A stretch of DNA of 64,000 nt from Pseudomonas poae (lineage in GTDB: Bacteria > Pseudomonadota > Gammaproteobacteria > Pseudomonadales > Pseudomonadaceae), in NCBI GenBank assembly GCA_028869255.1, contig CP110972.1:6300001-6364000 (forward strand), given 5' to 3'. Positions 16,589-26,861 of this stretch are shown piece after piece (the stretch's first letter is position 1; each line of letters opens with the position of its first letter). Both the position numbers and the translations under genes were made by a program. The notes under the pieces are model-generated. The model was not told the DNA's origin. It saw nothing but the letters and a program-made list of their open reading frames with translations, and made no database searches.

Positions 16589-18030
16589 CAGGCATCTCCC
16601 CCAAATACGTCAACGTTGCTGAATACGCAGGCCGGCGATGCATGGCCTACGCGGATCACCTGGTTGGGTTCGCCTTTGCCGCAGTTCGGCGTGCCCAGTA
16701 CCTTGAAGGTGCTGGCGTCGCCCACCGCGCTGAGGTTGCGCCAGAACTGCGCGGAAATCGCCCGGTAGTTGGGGTTTTTCACCACGCCCTTCAGCTCACC
16801 GTTTTCAATCAGTTGGCCCCATTCGCAGCCGAACTGGAATTTATTACGCGCATCGTCAATGGACCACGAACGGTTGGTCGACATCAGGATGCCGTTTTCG
16901 ATACCGCCAATCAGTTGCGCCAGGCTCTGGTCGCCGGCCTCGATATTCAGGTTGGCCATGCGGTCGATCGGTGGGCGGTTCCAACTGCTGGCGCGGCTGT
17001 TGGCCACCCCGCTCATGCCCGAGCGAAATTGCGACAACGCACCGCCCAAAGGCTTGAGCAGCAGCCCCTCGCGGATCAGGAACTGCTTGCTGGCGTGGGT
17101 GCCATCGTCGTCATGGCTGTAGCTGGCGAGTTGTTCGGGGATGTCCGGGTCGAACGTCACATTGAGCAGTTTGGAGCCATATTGCAGGTGGCCGAAGTCC
17201 TCGGCCTTGACGAAGCTGGTGCCGGCGTAATTGCGCTCATCGCCCAGGATGCGATCCAGCTCCAGCGGGTGGCCGATGGATTCGTGGATCTGCAGGATCA
17301 TCTGATCGGGCATCAGCAGCAGGTCACGTGTGCCCTGGGGGGTGTTCGGTGCGAGCAGCAGTTGCAGGGCTTCGTCAGCGATGCGCGGCGCGGCGCCGAC
17401 CAGGCCGAAGCGGTTGATCACGTCAAACCCGCCTTGCTGGCCGAAGTTGCTGCCGCCCAGGGTACGCGATTGGCTGTCGTTGCCGTCGTAGGCCGTGACA
17501 TTCACGCCGGGGAACACAAAGCGCTGGGCCTGGCGCAATTCGGCGCCGGCACTGTTGAGGTAGATCTGTTCCACGTGTGTCAGGCCGAGGCTGACTTCCC
17601 AGTTCACCAGGCGCTCGTCCTGGGGCACGGCGGCTGATTCGTCGCCGAGCAATTGGTAGCAGTCGCTCAAGGACGGAAAGGTTTGCTCAAGGTTGGGGGA
17701 CAGGTAGTCGGCGACGTCGCTGGACACCTGTTGATCGCGCAGGTCGAGCAAGGCATGGGGCTTGATCAGGCGCGCTTGCTGTTCGGCACGCTCGAGTGCG
17801 GCTTGCAGGCCGCGCAGGGAAATATCGTGGGTCGCGGCGTAGGCTTCCACGCCGTTGACACGCACGGTGAGCATCGCGCCTTCGTCGTGGTTCAGGTGTG
17901 GCGGTTCGGCGACGTTTTTGCGCACCGACAGGTACTGGCCGGATTCGCGCAGGTAACGCAGGGAGAAGAAATCGGCGGTGGTGCGCAGGGCACTGAACTG
18001 TTTCTTGAGTGTGGCGTGGTAGTCGAACAT
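16588..18030 (-). CDS. TldD-like zinc metalloprotease
   Basis: A 480-residue cytoplasmic protein with the TldD active-site motif HESIGHPLE (HExxxH) near residue 254 and the downstream Cys-containing LGTPNCGKGEPNQ segment that supplies a further metal ligand in this family. TldD/E pairs degrade unfolded peptides and mature microcin B17 and the PqqA-like or CcdA peptides in enterics. AAGGAAGG precedes the ATG at 18030. With the TldE-like gene it forms a two-gene operon distinct from the housekeeping tldD. The biological target is not deducible from its neighbours. Confidence 0.85.
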   Translation of the reverse strand: MFDYHATLKKQFSALRTTADFFSLRYLRESGQYLSVRKNVAEPPHLNHDEGAMLTVRVNGVEAYAATHDISLRGLQAALERAEQQARLIKPHALLDLRDQQVSSDVADYLSPNLEQTFPSLSDCYQLLGDESAAVPQDERLVNWEVSLGLTHVEQIYLNSAGAELRQAQRFVFPGVNVTAYDGNDSQSRTLGGSNFGQQGGFDVINRFGLVGAAPRIADEALQLLLAPNTPQGTRDLLLMPDQMILQIHESIGHPLELDRILGDERNYAGTSFVKAEDFGHLQYGSKLLNVTFDPDIPEQLASYSHDDDGTHASKQFLIREGLLLKPLGGALSQFRSGMSGVANSRASSWNRPPIDRMANLNIEAGDQSLAQLIGGIENGILMSTNRSWSIDDARNKFQFGCEWGQLIENGELKGVVKNPNYRAISAQFWRNLSAVGDASTFKVLGTPNCGKGEPNQVIRVGHASPACVFSNVDVFGGDA

Positions 18031-18153
18031 GGGGCCTTCCTTGTGGGCGGCTCAGCGCGGGCAGGCAAACAGAGTAGGCCCGGGCTTGGAGCTGATCAAG
18101 GAGAGGCAACCATTTGTATTGAAGGGGCTTGCTGTCTGTGGCGAACGCGCTTT

Positions 18154-18248
18154 TGTGGCGAGCGGGCTTGCCCGCGTCGGAGAGCGAAGCGCTCCCAAGA
18201 TTTTTGGGGCCGCTACGCAGTCCAACGCGGGCAAGCCCGCTCGCCACA
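18154..18248. repeat. REPIN inverted repeat, GTGGCGAGCGGGC type
   Basis: TGTGGCGAGCGGGCTTGCCC... and its complement flank about 45 bp. It ends the bet operon side and separates it from tldD. Confidence 0.85.
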
Positions 18249-18259
18249 AAGTGTTTCAG

Positions 18260-19963
18260 TTATTGCGCGGTCGGGCCCACTTCACGCATCGGCTTGCCAC
18301 GCACCGGCGCATCGCCTGCCACGTAGTAGTCGGCGGTGCTGCGTGGCAGCGGCTGGCGGCCACGGATCTTGTCGGCGATTTTCTCGGCGATCATGATCGT
18401 CGGCGCGTTCAGGTTGCCGGTGGTGATGATCGGCATGATCGACGCATCCACCACACGCAGACCCTGCATGCCATGCACGCGGCCTTCGCCATCCACGACG
18501 GCCATCTCGTCGGTGCCCATTTTGCAGGAGCACGACGGGTGGAACGCGGTTTCGGCGTGTTCGCGGATAAACTTGTCGAGTTGCTCATCGGTTTGCACTT
18601 CAATACCTGGGCTGATTTCGCGGCCACGGTATTGATCCAGCGCCGGCTGCTGCATGATTTCACGGGTCAGGCGGATGCCGTCGCGAAATTCCTGCCAGTC
18701 CTGCTCGGTGGCCATGTAGTTGAAGAGGATGCTCGGGTAGTCCCGTGGGTTCTTCGACTTCAGTTGCACGCGGCCACGGCTTGGCGAACGCATGGAGCCC
18801 ATGTGTGCCTGGAAACCGTGCTCTTTCACACCATTGCTGCCGTTGTAGTTAATCGCCACTGGCAGGAAGTGGTACTGGATGTTCGGCCATTCGAATTCCG
18901 GGCGCGAACGGATAAAACCGCCGGCTTCGAACTGGTTGCTGGCGCCGATACCGGTACCGTTGAACAGCCACTCGGCACCGATCGCCGGCTGGTTGTACCA
19001 GAGCAGCGACGGGTACAGCGACACCGGTTGGGTGCAGGCGTATTGCAGGTACAGCTCGAGGTGGTCCTGCAGGTTTTCGCCGACGCCCGGCAGGTCGTGG
19101 ACCACCGGGATGTCGAGGCTTTCCAGCAGTTTGGCCGGGCCCACACCGGAGCGTTGCAGCAGCTGCGGCGATGCGATGGCGCCGCTGCACACCAGGACTT
19201 CCTTACGGGCGCGGGCTTCAACGCGCTCTTCGGCGGCGCCGATCAGGTAACGCACGCCAACCGCACGCTTGCCTTCGAACAACACTTTGTCGGTAAGGGC
19301 GTGGGTGACGATGGTCAGGGTCGAACGCTTTTTAGCGGTGTCCAGATAACCGCGTGCGGTGCTGGCGCGACGGCCGTTCGGCGTGACGGTACGGTCCATC
19401 GGGCCAAAGCCTTCCTGCTGGTAGCCGTTCAAGTCTTCGGTGCGCGGGTAACCGGCCTGTACGCCGGCTTCAACCATGGCGTGGAACAGCGGGTTGTTGC
19501 CGGCTTTTGGCGTGGTCACGCTGACCGGGCCATCGCCGCCGTGCCAATCGTTCGGGCCGATGTCACGGGTTTCGGCCTTGCGGAAATACGGCAGGCAGTC
19601 GAGGTAGGTCCAGTTTTCCAGACCCGGTAGTTTCGACCAGTTGTCGTAGTCCATGGCGTTGCCACGGATGTAGCACATGCCGTTGATCAGCGAGGAACCG
19701 CCCAGGCCCTTGCCGCGACCGCATTCCATCCGGCGGCCGTCCATGTGTGGCTCAGGGTCGGTTTCGTAGGCCCAGTTGTAGCGGCGGCCTTGCAGCGGGA
19801 ACGCCAGGGCGGCCGGCATTTGGGTACGGAAGTCGAGGCGGTAGTCCGGGCCACCGGCTTCCAGCAGCAAAACGGTGACGCCTTCGTCTTCGGTCAGACG
19901 GGTCGCCAGGGTGTTACCGGCGGAGCCGGCACCCACAATGATGTAATCGTATTCTTGGGACAT
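18260..19963 (-). CDS. betA: choline dehydrogenase
   Basis: A 567-residue GMC-family flavoenzyme that oxidises choline to betaine aldehyde, passing electrons to the respiratory chain. The FAD fold [17 protein letters not shown] begins at residue 6. GMC signatures follow ([13 protein letters not shown] and [16 protein letters not shown]), and the catalytic His region [10 protein letters not shown] is near residue 465. GAGGGTG precedes the ATG. It is the last gene of betIBA, all on the minus strand, with a REP between betB and betA that could lower betA mRNA relative to betB. BetI should repress it in the absence of choline. Confidence 0.96.
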   Translation of the reverse strand: MSQEYDYIIVGAGSAGNTLATRLTEDEGVTVLLLEAGGPDYRLDFRTQMPAALAFPLQGRRYNWAYETDPEPHMDGRRMECGRGKGLGGSSLINGMCYIRGNAMDYDNWSKLPGLENWTYLDCLPYFRKAETRDIGPNDWHGGDGPVSVTTPKAGNNPLFHAMVEAGVQAGYPRTEDLNGYQQEGFGPMDRTVTPNGRRASTARGYLDTAKKRSTLTIVTHALTDKVLFEGKRAVGVRYLIGAAEERVEARARKEVLVCSGAIASPQLLQRSGVGPAKLLESLDIPVVHDLPGVGENLQDHLELYLQYACTQPVSLYPSLLWYNQPAIGAEWLFNGTGIGASNQFEAGGFIRSRPEFEWPNIQYHFLPVAINYNGSNGVKEHGFQAHMGSMRSPSRGRVQLKSKNPRDYPSILFNYMATEQDWQEFRDGIRLTREIMQQPALDQYRGREISPGIEVQTDEQLDKFIREHAETAFHPSCSCKMGTDEMAVVDGEGRVHGMQGLRVVDASIMPIITTGNLNAPTIMIAEKIADKIRGRQPLPRSTADYYVAGDAPVRGKPMREVGPTAQ

Positions 19964-20001
19964 AAATGCACCCTCTTTGAAGTGTGGTCAGGTCGGGCCT
20001 C

Positions 20002-20073
20002 ATCGGGGGCAAGCCCCCTCCCACATTTGAAGGCATTCACAATTCAAAATGTGGGAGGGGGCTCGCCCCCGAT
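20002..20073. repeat. REP doublet inside betIBA, GTGGGAGGGGGC type
   Basis: ATCGGGGGCAAGCCCCCTCC and its complement, separated by ~20 bp (TTTGAAGGCATTCACAATTC-like). It lies in the betB-betA gap. Confidence 0.85.
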
Positions 20074-20106
20074 GGCGGCCTCACAGGCAATACAAGGCCC
20101 GGGTTC

Positions 20107-21579
20107 TTAGAACACTGAGGCGTAATCGCCCAGCTCAACCTGTACCGATTTGATGCGGGTGAAGTTGTTCAGCGAGCTGATGCCGTTCTCACGGCCCACA
20201 CCGGATTGCTTGTAGCCGCCAACTGGCATCTTGGCGTCGGACTCGCCCCAGGCGTTGATCCAGCAGATACCCGCTTCCAACTGATGAATCACGCGGTGGG
20301 CGCGGTTCAGGTCTTTGGTCACAAGGCCGGCAGCCAGGCCGAAGTCGGTGTCGTTGGCGCGGCGGATCACTTCTTCCTCGGTCTCGTAAGTGAGGATGCT
20401 CATCACCGGGCCGAAGATTTCTTCACGGACGATGGTCATCTCGTCGGTGCAATCGGTGAACACGGTCGGAGCCACGTAGGCGCCTTTGGCGAATTCGCCA
20501 TCGGTCAGACGGTCGCCGCCGCACAGCACGCGGGCGCCTTGTTCTTTGCCTTGGGCGATGTAGCCGAGCACGCTTTCCATGTGGGCGAAGCTGACCAGCG
20601 GGCCGAAGTTGGTGTTCTCATCCTGCGGGTTGCCGACGCGAATGCGCGCAACACGCTCAACGATCTTGGCTTCGAAAGCCGCTTGCAGGTGCTTGGGCAC
20701 GAACACGCGAGTGCCGTTGGTGCAGACCTGGCCGGAGCTGTAGAAGTTGGCCATCATCGCGATGTCGGCGGCGCGATCCAGGTCGGCGTCTTCGAACACG
20801 ATCAGCGGCGACTTGCCGCCCAGTTCCATGGTCACTTCTTTGAGCGACGAGCTGGAAGCGCTGGCCATGACTTTTTTGCCGGTGTCGGTGCCGCCGGTGA
20901 ACGAGACTTTCTCGATGCGCGGGTGCTCGGTCAGCCAGGTGCCGACCTCACGACCGCTGCCGGTCAGTACGTTGAACACACCTGCTGGAACGCCGGCTTC
21001 GGTGTAGATCTCGGCCAGTTTCAGGGTGGTCAGCGAGGTCACTTCGCTCGGCTTGAAGATCATCGCGTTACCGGCAGCCAGGGCCGGAGCGGATTTCCAC
21101 AGGGCGATCTGGATCGGGTAGTTCCACGCGCCGATACCGGCCACCACGCCCAGCGGCTCGCGGCGGGTGTAGACGAACGAAGTGTCGCGCAACGGGATCT
21201 GCTCGCCTTCGATGGCCGGCACCAGGCCTGCGTAGTATTCCAGCACGTCGGCGCCGGTGACGATGTCGACGTATTGGGTTTCGGAGAATGCTTTACCGGT
21301 GTCCAGGGTTTCCAGGGCGGCCAGTTCATCGTTGCGTTCGCGCAGGATGTCGACGGCACGACGCAGGATGCGCGAACGCTCCATGGCGGTCATCGCGGCC
21401 CAGATTTTCTGGCCTTTTTCAGCGCTGACCACGGCACGTTCAACGTCTTCCTTGGTAGCGCGTTGCACTTGGGCGAGAACTTCACCGTTAGCCGGGTTGA
21501 TGGCTTCGAAGGTGGCATCGCTGCCAGCGTCGCTGTAGCCGCCGTCAATGTAGAGTTTTTGCAGGTCGAAACGGGCCAT
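20107..21579 (-). CDS. betB: betaine aldehyde dehydrogenase
   Basis: A 490-residue NAD(P)-dependent aldehyde dehydrogenase that converts betaine aldehyde to glycine betaine. The active-site cysteine lies in [15 protein letters not shown], the general-base glutamate in MELGGKSP, and the Asn in [13 protein letters not shown]. The frame is open to 21648, but the ATG at 21579 has GAGGA four bases upstream of CTTT and gives [13 protein letters not shown], the known 490-residue form. It lies between betI and betA in one operon. Confidence 0.96.
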   Translation of the reverse strand: MARFDLQKLYIDGGYSDAGSDATFEAINPANGEVLAQVQRATKEDVERAVVSAEKGQKIWAAMTAMERSRILRRAVDILRERNDELAALETLDTGKAFSETQYVDIVTGADVLEYYAGLVPAIEGEQIPLRDTSFVYTRREPLGVVAGIGAWNYPIQIALWKSAPALAAGNAMIFKPSEVTSLTTLKLAEIYTEAGVPAGVFNVLTGSGREVGTWLTEHPRIEKVSFTGGTDTGKKVMASASSSSLKEVTMELGGKSPLIVFEDADLDRAADIAMMANFYSSGQVCTNGTRVFVPKHLQAAFEAKIVERVARIRVGNPQDENTNFGPLVSFAHMESVLGYIAQGKEQGARVLCGGDRLTDGEFAKGAYVAPTVFTDCTDEMTIVREEIFGPVMSILTYETEEEVIRRANDTDFGLAAGLVTKDLNRAHRVIHQLEAGICWINAWGESDAKMPVGGYKQSGVGRENGISSLNNFTRIKSVQVELGDYASVF

Positions 21580-21688
21580 AAAGTCCTCGCAAGTGCATAA
21601 GTGGTTGGCGTTACCCGCCGAAAGTGAGCCATAAGGGTGTGGCAACACTGAGCGGCAGACGTTCAGGGGTTGAGCATTTATAAGGGCT

Positions 21689-22282
21689 CTAACTCACCTG
21701 CTTGGCCAATTGGAAATCCATGTATTCGTAAGCGATCCGTTGCGCCTGCTTCGTGTCGAAAGCGTCTCCCGACAGAGCGCCGCGCAACCATAAACCGTCG
21801 ATCAGGGCCGCCAGGCCTCGGGCTGCTTTGCGTGCGTGCGGCAGCGGTAGCACTCGGCGGAACTGGCAGCACAGGTTGGAATACAGACGTTGATCGTTGA
21901 TCCGCTGCAACCTGTGCAATGACGGGTGATGCATGCTGGTGGCCCAGAAGGCCAGCCAGGTTTTCATTGCCGGTCCGTTGACCTGGCTGGCGTCGAAGTT
22001 GCCCTCGATGATCACCTGAAGATGTGCCCGTGGGCTGTCGTCCGTAAGCGCCAGCCGGCGTTCGTGGACGTTCTCGATCAGCACATTCATCAAGTACCGC
22101 ATCGTTGCGGCGATCAGGCCGTTCTTGTCCTGAAAGTAGTGACTGATGATGCCGTTCGAAACGCCAGCCAAACGAGCGATCAGCGCAATGCTGGCATCCC
22201 CCATTCCGACCTGATCGATGGCCGTTAGCGTGGCTTCGATCAACTGCTGGCGGCGTATGGGTTGCATACCGACCTTGGGCAT
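21689..22282 (-). CDS. betI: choline-responsive TetR-family repressor BetI
   Basis: A 197-residue TetR repressor. Residues 9-60 form the helix-turn-helix ([20 protein letters not shown]), and the C-terminal domain binds choline. It represses the bet genes until choline is present. An AAGGAGAGG ribosome site precedes the ATG at 22282. It is the first gene of betIBA and lies 70 bases from a perfect palindromic operator shared with divergent betT. Confidence 0.95.
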   Translation of the reverse strand: MPKVGMQPIRRQQLIEATLTAIDQVGMGDASIALIARLAGVSNGIISHYFQDKNGLIAATMRYLMNVLIENVHERRLALTDDSPRAHLQVIIEGNFDASQVNGPAMKTWLAFWATSMHHPSLHRLQRINDQRLYSNLCCQFRRVLPLPHARKAARGLAALIDGLWLRGALSGDAFDTKQAQRIAYEYMDFQLAKQVS

Positions 22283-22351
22283 GTAGCACCTCTCCTTAGG
22301 CCTGCGACGGGCGATGAACGTTCGTCGACTTGGTGGCCAGTCTATTTTGTT

Positions 22352-22371
22352 TTGATTGAGCGTTCAATCAA
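22352..22371. promoter_or_regulatory. probable BetI operator
   Basis: TTGATTGA (22352-22359) and TCAATCAA (22364-22371) are perfect inverted 8-bp arms around GCGT, located between betI and betT. This is the size and shape of a TetR-family operator and resembles published BetI boxes as I recall them. Confidence 0.7.
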
Positions 22372-22498
22372 CAAAGAATAAGCTCTGCGACAAATGGTCG
22401 CTGCCTACAGGTATTTCCTACGTGTGGGCGGTGACATCTGACACCTGCAAAAACCCTTGAAACAGGCCGTATCAGGGCCTGGCCACCGTTTCGGCGGG

Positions 22499-22533
22499 TT
22501 CAGGAATTTTCGGGGTGTCTTTATAACACCCGT
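22499..22533 (+). promoter_or_regulatory. possible betT promoter with overlapping palindrome
   Basis: TTCAGG and TATAAC are spaced by 17 bases (22499-22504, 22522-22527). An inverted repeat GGGTGT..ACACCC overlaps the -10 region. The -35 match is weak. Confidence 0.35.
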
Positions 22534-22614
22534 CCGTCGACTGCCGAAAAATCGATGTCCCGGGATAACCGTTGCCTTGTGTTTCTCTCTCGCACTGCCC
22601 GGAGCATCTGCGCC

Positions 22615-24606
22615 ATGAGTTCTGCCTCTCTTATAAAGACCCCGCCGGAAAAGGTACGGGTTAACGGTTGGGTGTTTTACACCTCCACCGCGCTGATTCT
22701 GTTGTTGACCGCCATTCTGATCATCGCCCCGCAGGAGGCCGGGCGCATGCTCGGTGTTGCACAAGCCTGGCTTTCCAAAAGCTTCGGCTGGTACTACATG
22801 GTGGTCATCGCTGCTTACCTGGTGTTCGTGGTGGGCCTGGCGTTTTCGTCCTACGGCAAGTTGAAACTGGGCAGCAAGGACGACACCCCGGACTTCAGCT
22901 ACGGCGCCTGGGCCGGCATGCTGTTCTCGTCGGGTATCGGCATTTCGCTGCTGTACTTCGGTGCTTCCGAGCCTCTGGACCACTACTTCAACCCACCCGA
23001 AGGCGCAGCCGCCAGCAATGGCGCGGCACGCCAGGCGCTGCAACTGACCTTCCTGCACTGGGGCCTGCACGGCTGGGCGATCTACGCGTTGGTTGGCCTG
23101 GCCGTGGCGTACTTCGCGTACCGGCATAACCAGCCGCTGGCCTTGCGTTCGGCGTTGTACCCGCTGGTGGGCGAGCGTTGGGTGAAGGGCGCGGCCGGGC
23201 ATGCGGTGGACGGCTTCGGCATGTTCGTGACCCTGCTGGGCCTGGTGACCAACCTGGGGATTGGTTCGATGCAAGTGTCGTCCGGGCTGGAAAACCTGTT
23301 CGGCATGCAGCACAGCAACACCAACTTGCTGATCGTGATCATCGTGATGAGCACCGTGGCGACCATCGCCGCCGTGTCGGGGGTGGAGAACGGCATTCGC
23401 CGCCTGTCCAACCTCAACATTGTGCTGTTCAGTGGCTTGCTGATCTTTGTGCTGTTGTTTGGCCCGACCTTGCACCTGCTCAACGGCCTGGTGCAGAACA
23501 CCGGTGACTACCTCAACGGCATCATCCTGAAAACCTTCGACCTGTACGTGTATGAAGGCGACGCCGACAAGACCGAGCGCTGGATGGGCCTGTGGACGCT
23601 GTTCTACTGGGCCTGGTGGATTTCCTGGGCGCCATTCGTGGGCATGTTCATCGCGCGTATTTCCCGTGGTCGCACGGTGCGTGAACTGGTAGCCGGCGTG
23701 TTGCTGATCCCGCTGGGCTTTACCCTGGCGTGGCTGTCGATCTTCGGTAACTCGGCCCTGGACCTGGTGCTCAACCACGGTGCGGTGGAGTTGGGCAAGA
23801 CGGCGTTGGAACAGCCTTCCATGGCGATCTACCAATTGCTTGAGCATTACCCGGCGTCGAAAATCGTCATCGGTGTGTCGATCTTTGTGGGCTTCGTGCT
23901 GTTCCTGACCCCGGCGGATTCCGGCGCGGTGATGATGGCGAATCTTTCCTGCAAGGGCGGCAACGTGGATGAAGATGCGCCGCACTGGCTGCGGATCTTC
24001 TGGTCGGCGGTGATCACCCTGGTGACCATCGGCCTGCTGTTTGCCGGTAACTTCGAAGCCATGCAAACCATGGTGGTGCTGGCGGGGCTGCCGTTCTCGG
24101 TGGTGCTTGTTTTCTTTATGTTCGGTTTGCACAAGGCGATGCGCCAGGATGTGGCGATCGAGCTTGAGCAGGCGCAATTGGCCGAGCGTGGTCGCCGTGG
24201 TTTCAGCGAGCGCCTGACCGCGCTCGACCTGCAACCGAGCCAGGGCACCGTGCAGCGTTTTATGGACAAGCATGTAACGCCGGCGCTTGAAGAAGCCGCC
24301 ACTGCATTGCGTGATCAGGGACTGGAAGTGCAGACGCTGCTCGGTAAATCCAAGCGCTGTATCGGCGTGCGGATCGAGATGGAAGAGGGCAACCCGTTTG
24401 TCTACGAAGTGAGCCTGGATGCTTATTCGTCGGCACCGAGCGACTTGCCTGAGGAAGAGCGCACGCGCTACTACCGCGCCGAGGTGTACCTGCACAACGG
24501 GCCTCAGGAGTACGACCTGATGGGCTTCACCCAGGAGCAGATCACCCGGGACGTGCTCGATCAGTTTGAAAGCCATCGGCAGCTCCTTGGCCGTGTCTAT
24601 AGCTGA
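22615..24606 (+). CDS. betT: BCCT-family high-affinity choline transporter BetT
   Basis: A 663-residue inner-membrane secondary transporter with about 12 helices in the first 510 residues and a ~150-residue cytoplasmic C-terminal domain typical of BetT. The BCCT signature region is visible as WTLFYWAWWISWAPFVGMFIA (family motif W..FYWAWW.SW.PF.G.F.A), and the choline-binding segment GMLFSSGIGISLLYFGASEPL precedes it. The C-terminal domain probably senses osmotic state. The ATG at 22615 is behind GGAG. It is divergent from betIBA over a BetI-like operator, so choline should induce it. Confidence 0.95.
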   Translation: MSSASLIKTPPEKVRVNGWVFYTSTALILLLTAILIIAPQEAGRMLGVAQAWLSKSFGWYYMVVIAAYLVFVVGLAFSSYGKLKLGSKDDTPDFSYGAWAGMLFSSGIGISLLYFGASEPLDHYFNPPEGAAASNGAARQALQLTFLHWGLHGWAIYALVGLAVAYFAYRHNQPLALRSALYPLVGERWVKGAAGHAVDGFGMFVTLLGLVTNLGIGSMQVSSGLENLFGMQHSNTNLLIVIIVMSTVATIAAVSGVENGIRRLSNLNIVLFSGLLIFVLLFGPTLHLLNGLVQNTGDYLNGIILKTFDLYVYEGDADKTERWMGLWTLFYWAWWISWAPFVGMFIARISRGRTVRELVAGVLLIPLGFTLAWLSIFGNSALDLVLNHGAVELGKTALEQPSMAIYQLLEHYPASKIVIGVSIFVGFVLFLTPADSGAVMMANLSCKGGNVDEDAPHWLRIFWSAVITLVTIGLLFAGNFEAMQTMVVLAGLPFSVVLVFFMFGLHKAMRQDVAIELEQAQLAERGRRGFSERLTALDLQPSQGTVQRFMDKHVTPALEEAATALRDQGLEVQTLLGKSKRCIGVRIEMEEGNPFVYEVSLDAYSSAPSDLPEEERTRYYRAEVYLHNGPQEYDLMGFTQEQITRDVLDQFESHRQLLGRVYS

Positions 24607-24667
24607 TAGGTGAGCGCAGCGGCGCCCTCACTGGCGCCGCTTGTCCACTGTAGAAACAGCGATCAAA

Positions 24668-24739
24668 TGTGGGAGCTGGCTTGCCTGCGATAGCTTTAGT
24701 GAGTTCACCACCGCTATCGCAGGCAAGCCAGCTCCCACA
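24668..24739. repeat. REPIN inverted repeat, GTGGGAGCTGGC type
   Basis: TGTGGGAGCTGGC... and its complement flank ~25 bp. It lies between convergent betT and cbcV. Confidence 0.85.
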
Positions 24740-24775
24740 TTGACCCAGTTTCTCCAGTTGGATCTGTGTAGTGCC

Positions 24776-25954
24776 TTAACCCAGGTTTTTGCCTAAGAGG
24801 GCATGGTAAAGCTCACTGTCCCCCAGAATCCCCACCACCTGGTTGTTGTCATGCAACACCAGCTTGTTCCCGGTGTGATAACGAATCTGCAGCGCATCGC
24901 GCATGCCGATATTCGAATCCACCAGCGTCGGTACCCGGCCCAGACCTTCCACCGATTGCCCCGGTGCCCAGTTCTGCAGGTTCATCACCGCGCCATTCTG
25001 GCGGGCGCCCTGGATGGTGTTGCCTTCGGCCAGGTCCAGCCACGAGTCGCCACCCGGGTCCAGGCACACCGAACCATTCACACGCGTGCAGTTGTCCAGG
25101 GTGCGCATCAGGCTGCGGCCGCACAGTACGTTCAGCGGGTTGGTATGGGCGACGAAGGTGCGCACATAGTCATCCGCCGGGTTCAGCACGATCTCTTCCG
25201 GCACGCTGTACTGGATGATCTTGCCGTCTTTCATGATTGCGATACGGCTGCCGAGTTTGAGTGCTTCGTCCAGGTCGTGGCTCACGAACACAATGGTTTT
25301 GCTCAGCTTGCGTTGCAGCTCCAGCAACTCGTCCTGAAGGCCCTGGCGGATCAGCGGGTCGAGGGCGGAGAAGGGTTCGTCCATCAGCAGGATGTCGGCG
25401 TCCATCGCCAACGCACGCGCCAGGCCGACGCGTTGCTGCATGCCGCCGGACAGTTCGTCCGGCTTCTTGTTGCGCCACTGGGTCAGGCCCACCAGCTCGA
25501 GTTTTTCATCCACCAGCTTGCGTCGGTCTTTCTCCGGGCGGCCCTGCATTTCCAGGCCGAAACTGATGTTTTCGCGCACCGTCAGCCAAGGCATCAGGGC
25601 GAATTTCTGGAACACCATGGCAATGCGCTTGGTGCGCATCATTTTCAGCTCGGCAGGGGTGCAGGAGGCGATGTCGATCTGGCGCCCTTCGTGCTCCACA
25701 AACAGCTGGCCACGGCTGACAGTGTTGAGGCCGTTGATGCAGCGCAGCAGGCTGGATTTGCCGGAACCGGACAGGCCCATCAACACGCAGATCTCGCCTT
25801 TCTCAACATCCAGGCTGGCTTTTTCAACGCCGACAATCTGCCCGGTCTTTTTCAGGATCTCGTTGCGGTGCATGCCCTGGTCGAGCAGTTTGAGTGCTTC
25901 GCGCGGGTCTTTGGAGAAGATCACATCGACATTGTCGAATCGGATAATGCTCAT
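24776..25954 (-). CDS. cbcV: quaternary-amine ABC transporter ATPase CbcV/ChoV
   Basis: A 392-residue ProV-like ATPase that powers choline, betaine and carnitine uptake. Walker A is GLSGSGKSS, signature LSGGMQQR, Walker B ILLMDEP, and the His switch FVSHD. After residue ~280 it has a CBS-type regulatory tail (RTLDNCTRVN.., DALQIRYHTGNKLVLHDN). Its ATG overlaps the cbcW stop in ATGA, so the two are translationally coupled. It is the last gene of cbcXWV. Confidence 0.94.
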   Translation of the reverse strand: MSIIRFDNVDVIFSKDPREALKLLDQGMHRNEILKKTGQIVGVEKASLDVEKGEICVLMGLSGSGKSSLLRCINGLNTVSRGQLFVEHEGRQIDIASCTPAELKMMRTKRIAMVFQKFALMPWLTVRENISFGLEMQGRPEKDRRKLVDEKLELVGLTQWRNKKPDELSGGMQQRVGLARALAMDADILLMDEPFSALDPLIRQGLQDELLELQRKLSKTIVFVSHDLDEALKLGSRIAIMKDGKIIQYSVPEEIVLNPADDYVRTFVAHTNPLNVLCGRSLMRTLDNCTRVNGSVCLDPGGDSWLDLAEGNTIQGARQNGAVMNLQNWAPGQSVEGLGRVPTLVDSNIGMRDALQIRYHTGNKLVLHDNNQVVGILGDSELYHALLGKNLG

Positions 25955-26796
25955 GCATCACCCCCTACTTTGGCGTCGGGTTGTTTGCAGATGCGGTCGA
26001 GCATGATGGCCAGTAATACGATCGCCAGGCCGGCTTCGAAGCCCAGGGCGATATCGGCGGTGTTCAGCGCGTTGACCACCGGCTTGCCGAGGCCGTCAGC
26101 GCCCACCAGGGCCGCGATCACCACCATCGACAACGACAGCATGATGCATTGGGTAATGCCGGCGGCAATGCTCGGCATGGCGTGGGGCAGTTCAATGCGC
26201 GAGAGCAACTGACGGCGCGAGCAGCCAAAGGCTTTGCCGGCGTCCATCAACTCTTGCGGTACATCACGGATGCCCAGGTAGGTCAGGCGGATCGGCGCGG
26301 CAATCGCGAACACCACCGTGGAAATCAGCCCGGGCACCACACCCAGCCCGAAGAGGGTCAGGGTAGGGATGAGGTAGACGAAGGTCGGTACGGTCTGCAT
26401 CAGATCGAGCACCGGCCGCATCAGGGTGTAGAACATCGGCTTGTGCGCGGCAACAATGCCCAGCGGCACACCGATGACCACGCAGACCAGGGTGGCGAAC
26501 AACACCTGCGCGAGGGTTTCCATGGTTTCCTGCCAGTACCCCAGGTTCAGGATCAGCAGGAAGGAGGCGATGACAAAAACGGTCAGGCCCCATTTACGTT
26601 GAATAAAGTGAGCCAGCAGCGCAATCAGACCGATCAATGCCAGCGGATTGAACCAGGTCAGCGCAAACGTCACGCCGTGGATCATCGTTTCCAGGGTCGA
26701 TGCGATTGCGTCGAAGTAGTTGGCGCCGTGTTGGGTCAACCATTCGACGAAGGCAGCGATGTACTGGCCTAGTGGGATTTTCTGTTCAGTCAGCAT
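25951..26796 (-). CDS. cbcW: quaternary-amine ABC transporter permease CbcW/ChoW
   Basis: A 281-residue inner-membrane permease with 6 to 8 hydrophobic segments. The EAA-type loop that contacts the ATPase is DVPQELMDAGKAFGCSRRQL followed by IELPHAMPSIAAG. The frame is open upstream to 27081, across part of cbcX, so the ATG at 26796 giving MLTEQKIPLGQYIA, the usual family start, is chosen; a weak GGAC lies upstream. It is the middle gene of cbcXWV. Confidence 0.93.
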   Translation of the reverse strand: MLTEQKIPLGQYIAAFVEWLTQHGANYFDAIASTLETMIHGVTFALTWFNPLALIGLIALLAHFIQRKWGLTVFVIASFLLILNLGYWQETMETLAQVLFATLVCVVIGVPLGIVAAHKPMFYTLMRPVLDLMQTVPTFVYLIPTLTLFGLGVVPGLISTVVFAIAAPIRLTYLGIRDVPQELMDAGKAFGCSRRQLLSRIELPHAMPSIAAGITQCIMLSLSMVVIAALVGADGLGKPVVNALNTADIALGFEAGLAIVLLAIMLDRICKQPDAKVGGDA

Positions 26797-26861
26797 GGTA
26801 GTGAATGTCCACATGCGAAGGGAAAACATCCCGGGCCAGCGCACCGGCCCGGGGTCAGCTC

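Noticed and set aside
22405..24576. 723-residue minus-strand ORF opposite betT
   Set aside because: Antisense shadow of betT; His/Gln/Arg-rich composition typical of high-GC third-position artefacts.
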